The notes beneath the pieces are model-generated. The model was given only the letters and a program-made list of their open reading frames with translations, did no database searches and was not told where the DNA came from. Made by a program: the position numbers and the translations under genes. Shown here piece after piece: positions 1 to 5,986 of a stretch of DNA of 5,986 nucleotides (position 1 is its first letter; every line of letters begins with the position of its first letter). The stretch is from CAYUUP01 sp964447925 (GTDB lineage: Bacteria > Bacillota > Clostridia > Oscillospirales > Oscillospiraceae), in assembly GCA_964447925.1 (NCBI GenBank), contig CAYUUP010000090.1, positions 1-5,986 on the forward strand, in the 5' to 3' direction.

Positions 1-2177
1 AGGAGGATAACTTCTGGGAGCATGGCTCCGGTCCCTGCGGCCCCTGCTCCGAGATCTATTATGACCGCGGCCCGGAAAAGGGCTGCGGCAGGCCGGGCTG
101 CACCGTGGGCTGCGACTGTGACCGTTATATTGAGGTGTGGAACAACGTATTCTCCCAGTTCAGCAACGATGGACAGGGCAATTACACCGACCTCATTCAA
201 AAGAACATTGACACCGGCATGGGGCTGGAGCGGCTGGCTTGCGTCTGCCAGGAGGTGGACTCTCTCTTTGATGTGGACACCGTGATGAATATCACTGCCC
301 GGGTAACAGAACTCACCGGAGCCGCCTATGGTCAGAGCCACAAGACCGATGTCTCCCTCCGGGTTATTACCGACCACATCCGCTCCGCCACTATGATGAT
401 CTGCGACGGCGTCCGCCCCTCCAACGAAGGCCGGGGCTATGTCCTCCGGCGGCTGCTGCGCCGGGCTGCCCGTCACGGCAAGTTGCTGGGGGTCCAGGAA
501 CCCTTCCTCTATCTGGTCTGCGCCACCGTTGTCCGCGAGAACAGGGACGCCTATCCCGATCTGGTGGAGAAGGAGGACTATATCACCCGGGTTATCCGGA
601 TGGAGGAGGAGAGTTTTGCCCGCACTATTGATGGCGGCATCAAGATCTTCACCGAGATGCTGACCGGACACAAGGAGCGGGGCGAGACTGTTTTCTCCGG
701 CCAGGACGCCTTTAAGCTGGCGGATACCTATGGTTTCCCCATCGACCTGACGGTAGAGATGGCCGAGGATGAGGGCATGACGGTAGATCAGGAGAGCTAC
801 GCCACCTGCATGGAGGAGCAGCGTACCCGCGCCCGGAAGGCCCGGGAGGCCCTGGGCGATCTGGCCTGGGCGGGCATCGACCTGGGGCTGGACACCACCC
901 CCACCACCTTCACCGGCTATAAAAAGACAACGGACACGGGAACCATATTGGCCCTAGTCACCGGAGAGGAAACCTGTGTCACCCTGAACGAGGGGGAGAC
1001 GGGTATCGTGGTGCTGGACTGCACCCCCTTTTATGCCGAGATGGGCGGCCAGGTGGCCGACCATGGCACGATCTCCAACGGCAAAAATGTCTTTGCCGTC
1101 TCCGATGTCCAGAAAGACAAGGGCGGCAAGTATCTCCACTATGGCGTTATGACTGCCGGCAGCCTGACAGTGGAGGACACTGTTACGGCAGAGCTGGATC
1201 GAGAGCGGCGGCGGGCTATTATGCGGGCGCACTCTGCTACTCACCTGCTCCAGGAGGCCCTCGTCCAGGTGCTGGGTACCCACGTCCAGCAGGCAGGCTC
1301 CCTGGTGGAGCCGGACTATCTCCGGTTTGACTTCACCCACCACACCGCCATGACCCCGGAAGAGCTGAAAAAAGTCACCGGGCTGGTGAATGACGCCATT
1401 CTCGAGGACTACCCGGTGGAGGTACGGGAGATGCCCATTGATGAGGCCAAGGCAATGGGGGCCACCGCCCTCTTCGGCGAGAAGTACGGCGATGTAGTCC
1501 GGGTGGTCAACATGGGTGGTTACTCCATTGAGCTGTGCGGCGGCACCCATCTGCCCAATACTGCACGGGCCGGTTCCTTCCACATCCTTTCCGAGGGTTC
1601 GGTTGCTGCCGGGGTGCGGCGCATCGAGGCCGTGGTGGGCAAGGCTTCCATCGGCGGGTTGCTGGACGAGGAGCGCAGCTTCTTTGCCGCCGCCGGCCTG
1701 CTGAAAATCAAGCCGGAAACCCTGCCGGACCGCATCCGCCATGATATGGCCGAGGCAAAGGAGATGCGCCGCCATATCGAGCAGTACAGAAGCCGGGCTA
1801 TGCTGGGCCAAGCAAGTGACTTCCTGATGTCCGCCAAGGAGATCTGCGGGATGCGGGTTCTGACATGTTCACTTCAGGACATGGATGCCTCAGATCTCCG
1901 GAAGATGGGCGATTTCCTCCGGGACAAGGCTTCCAACGTGGTGGCCGTGTTGTCCAGCACTTCCGGCGAAAAGATCAGCTTTCTGGCTGTCTGTGGCAAG
2001 GATGCCGTAGCTGCCGGCTTGCGCGCCGGGGATCTGGTAAAAGCCGTCACCAGGGTCTGCGGCGGATCTGGCGGCGGTAAGGCGGACTCCGCCATGGGCG
2101 GTGGCAAGGATGTCCGCAAGGTGGATGACGCTCTGGCCGTTGTAGATGACTTTGTGCTGGAAAGGCTGGGGAAATAA
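1..2177 (+). CDS. alaS: Alanyl-tRNA synthetase, 5'-truncated by the window edge
   Basis: Class II cytoplasmic enzyme that attaches alanine to tRNA-Ala and hydrolyses mischarged Ser/Gly-tRNA-Ala. The reading frame is already open at base 3 (EDNFWEHGSGPCGPCSEIYY), so 724 residues are visible; roughly 155 N-terminal residues with motifs 1 and 2 lie upstream, given a usual length near 880. The GTG at 105 is internal, not the start. In fragment numbering: a Cys cluster at C28, C33, C37, C39; motif 3 GMGLERL at 72-78; GRGYVLRRLLRRAARHG at about 143-159; editing-domain signature FYAEMGGQVADHG at about 343-355; zinc ligands in HSATH (bases 1230-1244) and CGGTH (bases 1536-1550); and a C-Ala/DHHA1 glycine-rich stretch GGSGGGKADSAMGGGKD near 687-703. 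The stop is TAA at 2175. No frameshift or lost key residue is seen in the visible part. No convincing terminator follows; the SRP RNA promoter begins 25 bases after the stop. Confidence 0.97.
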   Translation, partial: EDNFWEHGSGPCGPCSEIYYDRGPEKGCGRPGCTVGCDCDRYIEVWNNVFSQFSNDGQGNYTDLIQKNIDTGMGLERLACVCQEVDSLFDVDTVMNITARVTELTGAAYGQSHKTDVSLRVITDHIRSATMMICDGVRPSNEGRGYVLRRLLRRAARHGKLLGVQEPFLYLVCATVVRENRDAYPDLVEKEDYITRVIRMEEESFARTIDGGIKIFTEMLTGHKERGETVFSGQDAFKLADTYGFPIDLTVEMAEDEGMTVDQESYATCMEEQRTRARKAREALGDLAWAGIDLGLDTTPTTFTGYKKTTDTGTILALVTGEETCVTLNEGETGIVVLDCTPFYAEMGGQVADHGTISNGKNVFAVSDVQKDKGGKYLHYGVMTAGSLTVEDTVTAELDRERRRAIMRAHSATHLLQEALVQVLGTHVQQAGSLVEPDYLRFDFTHHTAMTPEELKKVTGLVNDAILEDYPVEVREMPIDEAKAMGATALFGEKYGDVVRVVNMGGYSIELCGGTHLPNTARAGSFHILSEGSVAAGVRRIEAVVGKASIGGLLDEERSFFAAAGLLKIKPETLPDRIRHDMAEAKEMRRHIEQYRSRAMLGQASDFLMSAKEICGMRVLTCSLQDMDASDLRKMGDFLRDKASNVVAVLSSTSGEKISFLAVCGKDAVAAGLRAGDLVKAVTRVCGGSGGGKADSAMGGGKDVRKVDDALAVVDDFVLERLGK

Positions 2178-2201
2178 GCCGCCTAAAAATCATTTTTCCT
2201 C

Positions 2202-2230
2202 TTGAAAAGCGGGATAAGCTATAGTATAAT
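2202..2230 (+). promoter_or_regulatory. Sigma-A promoter of the SRP RNA gene
   Basis: The -35 box TTGAAA (2202-2207) and a perfect -10 box TATAAT (2225-2230) are separated by exactly 17 bases. Transcription should start near 2237. A near-consensus promoter fits an abundant stable RNA. It lies immediately after the alaS stop codon and is the only strong promoter I can see in the window. Its activity is inferred from sequence alone. Confidence 0.88.
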
Positions 2231-2254
2231 AGCGCTATAAGCCTTACATCGGGC

Positions 2255-2497
2255 GCTCTGCTCCCGTGACAAGGCCGCACTAGTCGGGGCTTTGGCGGCG
2301 CCCTCTGCCCGCATCGCCACACAGCGGGGATGAATCCCGGCCCCCGGGGCTTTCGAGACGGCCCCACGCGACGGCAGCCTGTGAACCATGTCAGGCGGGG
2401 AACCGAGCAGCATTAAGCAGTGTCTGCCGGGCGCCGTGGAACGCCGTTTCGTCTATGCTTCAAAGGCCGGTGTGCGGTCTTGTCATGGGAGCAGAGC
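2255..2497 (+). ncRNA. ffs: Signal recognition particle RNA (large Gram-positive type, scRNA/4.5S family)
   Basis: RNA scaffold of the SRP; it binds Ffh and delivers ribosomes making membrane proteins to FtsY. The hallmark is domain IV at 2372-2429: outer stem CGGCAG/CTGCCG (2372-2377 with 2424-2429), TGAACCATGTCAGG, the Ffh-binding internal loop (TCAGG 2391-2395 opposite AGCAG 2406-2410), and a CGG/CCG stem closed by a GGAA tetraloop at 2399-2402, followed by CATTAAGCAG. The 5' part (about 2274-2330, GCCGCACTAG then paired GGCG/CGCC at 2294-2297 and 2315-2318) resembles the Alu domain of Bacillus-type scRNA. The 5' and 3' ends close in a 26-bp helix, 2255-2280 with 2472-2497. The primary transcript probably runs from about 2237 to 2540; exact mature ends are unknown, and in B. 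subtilis they are made by RNase III. The coordinates given are those of the folded body. SRP RNA next to dnaX is also the B. subtilis arrangement. Confidence 0.93.
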
Positions 2498-2509
2498 TGC
2501 TCCCGCAGA

Positions 2510-2546
2510 AAAAGGGCAGACCCTTGGGGGCTGCCCTTTTATTATA
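2510..2546 (+). terminator. Intrinsic terminator of the SRP RNA gene
   Basis: AAAAGGGCAG (2510-2519) pairs perfectly with CTGCCCTTTT (2531-2540), giving a 10-bp stem. Three more C-G pairs can form inside it (2521-2523 with 2527-2529) beyond an A/G mismatch. The stem runs into the T-rich tail TTTTATTATA. The dnaX ribosome binding site starts at the end of this tail, so the hairpin stands directly in front of dnaX. Confidence 0.88.
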
Positions 2547-2551
2547 AGGAG
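2546..2551 (+). promoter_or_regulatory. Ribosome binding site of dnaX
   Basis: AAGGAG followed by 7 bases and then ATG at 2559. It fixes the dnaX start at MYQALYRKWRP, the usual DnaX N-terminus. The frame is open back to an ATG at 2388, but that upstream stretch is SRP RNA and terminator. Confidence 0.9.
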
Positions 2552-2558
2552 AATTGCA

Positions 2559-4205
2559 ATGTATCAGGCGTTATACCGTAAATGGCGTCCCCGTACCTTC
2601 TCCGATGTGATGGGTCAGGAACACATTACCCGTACCCTGCAAAATCAGGTCATGTCCGGCCGCCTGTCCCACGCCTACCTCTTTACCGGTACCCGGGGGA
2701 CGGGCAAAACCTCCTGCGCCAAAATCCTGGCCCGGGCGGTGAACTGCCAGCATCCTGTAAATGGTGACCCCTGCAATCAGTGTCCCGCCTGTCTGGGCAT
2801 CGAGAATGGCTCCATTCTGGATGTGGTGGAGCTGGATGCCGCATCCAACAACGGCGTGGATCAGGTGCGGGCGCTGCGGGACGAGGCCATATACTCCCCC
2901 ACCGCTGTGGAGAAGCGGGTCTATATCGTGGACGAGGTGCATATGCTGTCCACCGCCGCTTTCAATGCCCTGCTGAAAATTTTGGAGGAGCCGCCGGAAC
3001 ACCTGATGTTTATTCTGGCCACCACCGAGCCACAAAAGGTCCCTGCAACCATTCTCTCTCGGTGCCAGCGCTTCTCCTTCCGGCGGCTGGGGCCGGAGGT
3101 CATCCGGCGGCGGCTGGAAGATGTTTCCCGGGCAGAGAGCATCGACCTGACCCCCGACGGGGCCGCCCTGCTGGCGCGGCTGGCGGACGGGGCCCTGCGG
3201 GATGGACTCTCCCTGCTGGATCAGTGCGCCGCCGTCAGTAAAACCGTTGACCGGGATGCCGTGCTGGACACCCTGGGTCTGGCAGGCAACCTGAGAACCG
3301 CCCGCCTGATGAATGAGATCCGCAGACAAAATACTGCGGCGGCCCTGGAGCAGCTGTCCCAGATCTACGACGCCGGCAAGGACATGGCGTCCCTGCTGGG
3401 AGAACTGTCCGCCTTGGCCCGTGACCTTCTGATTCGCAAGACTGCTTCCAACGGTGGGGTCGCCCTGCTGGCGGGTGGCTATGATGAGGCCACCTTGAAG
3501 ACCCTCTCCGATGGTCTGCCACCGGAGAGACTGCTTTTGATTCTCAACACATTACAGGCTGCAATGGAGGAACTGCGGCAGTCTCAGGATCGCCGCACAA
3601 CGGTGGAGCTGTGTATCCTCCGGCTGTGTTCCCCCCAGTTGGACACCTCCCCGGCGGCACTGGCCGCTCGGATTGCCGCTCTAGAGGAGAGAATGGGCTT
3701 TGTTCCCGAAACGGCTGCGGCGGAAATCCCCTCGTCGGAGGAATCGGCTTCAGTGCCTGCTCCATCTCAGATGGACAGCCCCCCCTGGGATGAGCTTTCC
3801 CCGCCTTCCGGTGACGGCGATGCTCCGGATAAGCCGGATCCGCCCCTGTCCCGGCAGTCCTCTCAAAAGGCAGCCTCACCGGCGGATGGCGGTATATGGC
3901 CAGCAATTGCAGAACGGCTCCGCGCCTCCGCGCCCCCCATGGCCCGGGCTTTTCTGACAAATCCTGACCAGACCTCCGGGGTGCTGACGGAGGGCCGCCT
4001 GACTCTCTCCGTGACAGACGATTTCGTCCGCCATGCTGTGGAGCGGCAAGAGGTACTGTCAACGGTGGCCGCCGCCGCCAAGGAAGTCACCGGGGAGGAA
4101 CTTCAAGTTGTGGTGCGGACGGGGGTGCCTGCCCCTGCGGCGGCAGTCGATCCGCTGGCCCAGCTGGAGGACAGCTTCCGGAAATTCGGTTTCCAGGTGA
4201 AGTGA
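2559..4205 (+). CDS. dnaX: DNA polymerase III subunit tau (clamp-loader ATPase)
   Basis: AAA+ motor of the replisome clamp loader; with the delta and delta-prime subunits it opens the DnaN ring and loads it on primed DNA, and tau links polymerases to the helicase. The protein has 548 residues and opens with the family's MYQALYRKWRPRTFSDVMGQ. Walker A GTRGTGKTS is at 44-52 (K50). Zinc-binding cysteines are C63, C72, C75 and C78. Walker B VYIVDE is at 121-126, sensor 1 ATTE at 154-157, the arginine finger in SRC at R168, and sensor 2 GALRDG at 211-216 (R214). Residues about 243-365 form the oligomerisation domain III. A Pro/Ser-rich linker spans about 383-443, and a conserved-looking C-terminal domain follows (about 445-522). 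I see no A-rich slippery site, so only full-length tau is expected. ebfC follows after 63 bases, probably in the same transcript. No promoter is visible between the SRP terminator and the start codon. Confidence 0.97.
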   Translation: MYQALYRKWRPRTFSDVMGQEHITRTLQNQVMSGRLSHAYLFTGTRGTGKTSCAKILARAVNCQHPVNGDPCNQCPACLGIENGSILDVVELDAASNNGVDQVRALRDEAIYSPTAVEKRVYIVDEVHMLSTAAFNALLKILEEPPEHLMFILATTEPQKVPATILSRCQRFSFRRLGPEVIRRRLEDVSRAESIDLTPDGAALLARLADGALRDGLSLLDQCAAVSKTVDRDAVLDTLGLAGNLRTARLMNEIRRQNTAAALEQLSQIYDAGKDMASLLGELSALARDLLIRKTASNGGVALLAGGYDEATLKTLSDGLPPERLLLILNTLQAAMEELRQSQDRRTTVELCILRLCSPQLDTSPAALAARIAALEERMGFVPETAAAEIPSSEESASVPAPSQMDSPPWDELSPPSGDGDAPDKPDPPLSRQSSQKAASPADGGIWPAIAERLRASAPPMARAFLTNPDQTSGVLTEGRLTLSVTDDFVRHAVERQEVLSTVAAAAKEVTGEELQVVVRTGVPAPAAAVDPLAQLEDSFRKFGFQVK

Positions 4206-4255
4206 TGACTCCGGGGGGACAACATCATCCGCTTTTTCCTACAATTCTTGATAAA

Positions 4256-4261
4256 AAGGAG
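4256..4261 (+). promoter_or_regulatory. Ribosome binding site of ebfC
   Basis: AAGGAG, 7 bases before ATG at 4269. It rules out the in-frame TTG at 4248, which lies upstream of this site and would add seven residues unlike the family N-terminus. Confidence 0.85.
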
Positions 4262-4268
4262 CGATATT

Positions 4269-4622
4269 ATGGCTAAGGGTTATCGGGGCGGCGCCGGCCG
4301 CGGAATGGGTGGCGTCAATATGAACATGGTGCGCCAGGCCCAGAGGATGCAGCAGGACATGCAGAAAATGCAGCAAGAACTGGAGACACGGGAGTATGTC
4401 GGCAAGGCTGGGGGCGGCATGATTACCGCTGTGGCCGATGGCCAGCATCGGCTGAAGTCCTTGACGATCTCCCCGGAGATTGTAGATCCGGAGGACGCGG
4501 AGCTGCTGGCCGATGCTGTCATGGCGGCGGTGAACGATGCCCTCCAACAGGCCGACGAGGATGCCTCCCGTTCCATCGGCCAGGTTACAGGCAACCTTGA
4601 CCTCAGCAGGTTCGGGCTGTAG
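4269..4622 (+). CDS. ebfC: YbaB/EbfC family nucleoid-associated DNA-binding protein
   Basis: A small protein of 117 residues starting MAKGYRGGAGRG. The family forms dimers that bind DNA and is usually encoded between dnaX and recR; its exact role is unsettled. Family features are a Met/Gln-rich helix with NMVRQAQRMQQDMQKMQQEL at about 19-38, then the central sheet with GGGMITAVADGQHRLKSLTI at about 48-67, followed by SPEIVDPEDAELLADAVMAAVNDAL, which matches the conserved end of the fold. The N-terminal extension is rich in Gly and Arg, as in many clostridial homologues. It lies 63 bases after dnaX, and its TAG stop (4620-4622) overlaps the Shine-Dalgarno sequence of the next gene, so co-transcription is very likely. 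In B. subtilis the equivalent gene is yaaK. Confidence 0.93.
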   Translation: MAKGYRGGAGRGMGGVNMNMVRQAQRMQQDMQKMQQELETREYVGKAGGGMITAVADGQHRLKSLTISPEIVDPEDAELLADAVMAAVNDALQQADEDASRSIGQVTGNLDLSRFGL

Positions 4623-4626
4623 GAGG
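4621..4626 (+). promoter_or_regulatory. Ribosome binding site of the aminotransferase gene
   Basis: AGGAGG starts on the A of the ebfC TAG stop and lies 9 bases before ATG at 4636. It selects that start over the in-frame ATG at 4537 inside ebfC, whose extra 33 residues (MPSNRPTRMPP...) are out-of-frame ebfC sequence. Overlap of stop and Shine-Dalgarno suggests translational coupling. Confidence 0.87.
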
Positions 4627-4635
4627 AGATCTGCC

Positions 4636-5823
4636 ATGCTCTCTCAGCGCGCCGTGGAGCTGGGTAGTGCCCGCTCCGTCATCCGGGAACTCTTTGAATA
4701 TGGCAATCAGCGGGCCAAGTCGGTAGGGACGGAGAATGTTTTCGACTTCTCCATCGGCAATCCAAGTGTTCCCCCACCCCCTTTGGTGAATGAGACAGCC
4801 ATTCGGCTGCTGCGGGAATCTGACCCCGTTCGCCTCCATGGATACACCAGCGCCGGGGGGGATGCCCAGGCCAGAGCCAAAATTGCTGCGTCCCTCTCCC
4901 GCCGCTTTGGGGGGAGCTACACCGTCGATAATCTCTACCTGACGGTGGGAGCTGCCGCCGCCCTATGCTGCTGTCTCCACGGGCTGTGCCGACCCGGTGA
5001 CGAGGTGGTGGTTTTCGCCCCCTACTTCCCGGAGTACAAAGTCTTTATCGAAGGGGCTGGGGCCAGCATGACCCTGATCCCTGCCGATGTGGATTCCTTT
5101 CAGATCAATTTCCAGGCGCTGGAGACCGCCCTCACCCCCTACACCCAGGCGGTGATTATCAACTCCCCCAATAACCCCTGCGGTGTGGTCTACTCGGCGG
5201 ATACCCTGACCCGGCTGGCGGGACTGCTGGAGGTCAAATCGGCGGAGTACGGCCACCCCATTTATATCATCTCTGATGAGCCCTACCGGGAGATTGTCTA
5301 TAACGGCATCCAGACCCCCTGGGTACCCGACTTTTACCCCAACACTCTGGTGTGCTATTCCTGGTCAAAGTCCCTGTCCTTGCCGGGGCAGCGTATCGGC
5401 TACGTGCTGGTGCCTGGGACGGTGGAGGATTGGCAGTCAGCCTATGCTGCTGTGGCCGGCGCTGGACGGATGCTAGGCTATGTCAATGCCCCTGCCCTCT
5501 TTCAGCGGGTGGCCGCCGCCTGCTGCGATCAGACCTCCGATCTCTCGGTCTATGCCCAGAACCGACACCTGCTGCTGAATGGCCTGCGGGAGTTGGGCTT
5601 CACCTGTGTGGAGCCAGAGGGTACTTTCTACCTCTTTCCCCGGACGTTGGAGCCGGATGACGCCGCTTTTTGCCAGGCAGCCCAGGCCCTTGACCTACTC
5701 ATCGTCCCCGGCAGCGGCTTTGGCTGTCCCGGACACGCACGCATTTCCTATTGCGTGCCAACGGAGCGGATTCGCCGGGCATTGCCGATATTTGAAAAGC
5801 TGGCAGAACAGTACGTGAGATAA
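4636..5823 (+). CDS. PLP-dependent aminotransferase, class I/II (fold type I), substrate unknown
   Basis: A cytoplasmic enzyme of 395 residues, the usual length for the family; it should transfer amino groups between an amino acid and a 2-oxo acid through pyridoxal phosphate. Visible motifs are FDFSIGNPSVPPP (37-49), HGYTSAGG (68-75, Tyr70), the cofactor-phosphate loop region TVGAAAAL (103-110), SPNNPCG (177-183, Asn180 expected to contact the cofactor), SDEPYREIVY (213-222, Asp214 for the pyridine nitrogen, Tyr217), the Schiff-base lysine K245 in YSWSKSLSLPGQRIGYV with R253, and the carboxylate-binding R369 in HARISYC. All core catalytic residues are present. No signal peptide or membrane segment is seen. 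The motifs place it among AspC-like class I/II enzymes but do not give the substrate; aspartate, aromatic or branched-chain amino acids are all possible. It sits 13 bases after ebfC, where recR is common in related bacteria. TAA stop at 5821. Confidence 0.92.
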   Translation: MLSQRAVELGSARSVIRELFEYGNQRAKSVGTENVFDFSIGNPSVPPPPLVNETAIRLLRESDPVRLHGYTSAGGDAQARAKIAASLSRRFGGSYTVDNLYLTVGAAAALCCCLHGLCRPGDEVVVFAPYFPEYKVFIEGAGASMTLIPADVDSFQINFQALETALTPYTQAVIINSPNNPCGVVYSADTLTRLAGLLEVKSAEYGHPIYIISDEPYREIVYNGIQTPWVPDFYPNTLVCYSWSKSLSLPGQRIGYVLVPGTVEDWQSAYAAVAGAGRMLGYVNAPALFQRVAAACCDQTSDLSVYAQNRHLLLNGLRELGFTCVEPEGTFYLFPRTLEPDDAAFCQAAQALDLLIVPGSGFGCPGHARISYCVPTERIRRALPIFEKLAEQYVR

Positions 5824-5986
5824 ATTTTGGGGCTGCTTCCACTATGCTTTTCCTGATGAAGATGACGCAGACAGGTGTCTGAGGGAGGTGATTCAGCCGC
5901 GGGCTGCGCAGGAGGGCCGGGCCATTCCCGATTCTGTTTGCGGGCCAGCGGGGCGTGGGGGATTCAGACGATAGTGCGTAGTGAGG
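5824..5986 (+). other. Unassigned GC-rich sequence after the aminotransferase gene
   Basis: I recognise no gene here. The longest forward frame is open from 5825 to a TAG near 5975 but has no good start or family resemblance. An AGGGAGG-like sequence (5882-5888) is followed by no plausible long frame. A small inverted repeat CAGACA/TGTCTG (5868-5881) has no T-run, so it is not a terminator. No tRNA, known riboswitch core or recR N-terminus is visible. The window ends here. Confidence 0.5.

Noticed and set aside
954..1811. 285-codon open frame on the minus strand inside alaS
   Set aside because: It lies opposite well-matched AlaRS editing and C-terminal motifs, has no family-like content and reflects GC-rich codon use.
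2519..2548. dnaX promoter overlapping the terminator, with TATAAG at 2543-2548 as the -10 box
   Set aside because: No -35 box lies at a suitable distance, and the transcript would begin after the ribosome binding site.
2388..2558. 57-codon upstream extension of dnaX
   Set aside because: The stretch is SRP RNA domain IV, its 3' arm and the terminator; the true start at 2559 has a good ribosome binding site and the canonical N-terminus.
2571..3329. 252-codon open frame on the minus strand inside dnaX
   Set aside because: It lies opposite the conserved AAA+ core; the translation is low-complexity Gly/Gln/His-rich and resembles no family.
3860..3880. Possible dnaX frameshift site (CTCAAAAGGCAG) to make a short gamma form
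   Set aside because: It is not a proper X XXY YYZ slippery heptamer such as A AAA AAG, and no strong downstream stem was evident.
4206..4255. Terminator or promoter between dnaX and ebfC
   Set aside because: CTTTTT at 4232-4237 has no stem before it, and no -35/-10 pair with good spacing is present.
5868..5881. Terminator after the aminotransferase at CAGACA/TGTCTG
   Set aside because: The stem has six pairs at most, its two-base loop is too tight, and no T-run follows.

Overview
The window is a GC-rich chromosomal segment of housekeeping genes, all on the + strand, and it most likely comes from a Clostridia-class Firmicute. The alanyl-tRNA synthetase protein style, the large Gram-positive-type SRP RNA and the SRP RNA-dnaX-ebfC gene order (the Bacillus subtilis scr-dnaX-yaaK order) all point that way. 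Oscillospiraceae relatives such as Flavonifractor, Oscillibacter or Pseudoflavonifractor are my best guess from GC content and protein similarity as I remember it; no search was run.

Layout: (1) 1-2177, the C-terminal four-fifths of alaS, cut by the left edge. (2) 2178-2558, a gap without a protein gene. It holds a near-consensus sigma-A promoter, the signal recognition particle RNA (ffs/scr) with a clear domain IV, and a strong intrinsic terminator ending 18 bases before dnaX. (3) 2559-4205, dnaX, the clamp-loader tau subunit. (4) 4269-4622, a YbaB/EbfC nucleoid-associated protein. (5) 4636-5823, a fold-type I PLP-dependent aminotransferase whose ribosome binding site overlaps the ebfC stop codon. 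(6) 5824-5986, 163 bases in which I recognise no gene.

AlaRS charges tRNA-Ala and edits mischarged tRNA, SRP RNA targets nascent membrane proteins, and DnaX loads the sliding clamp at replication forks. EbfC binds DNA and is usually encoded with dnaX and recR. Here the gene after ebfC is an aminotransferase rather than recR, in a layout that suggests translational coupling.

I see no mobile element, CRISPR array or clearly new multi-gene system. The most interesting points are the 26-bp helix closing the SRP RNA and a hairpin that competes with it, the dependence of dnaX on transcription passing the SRP terminator, and the aminotransferase in the usual recR position.
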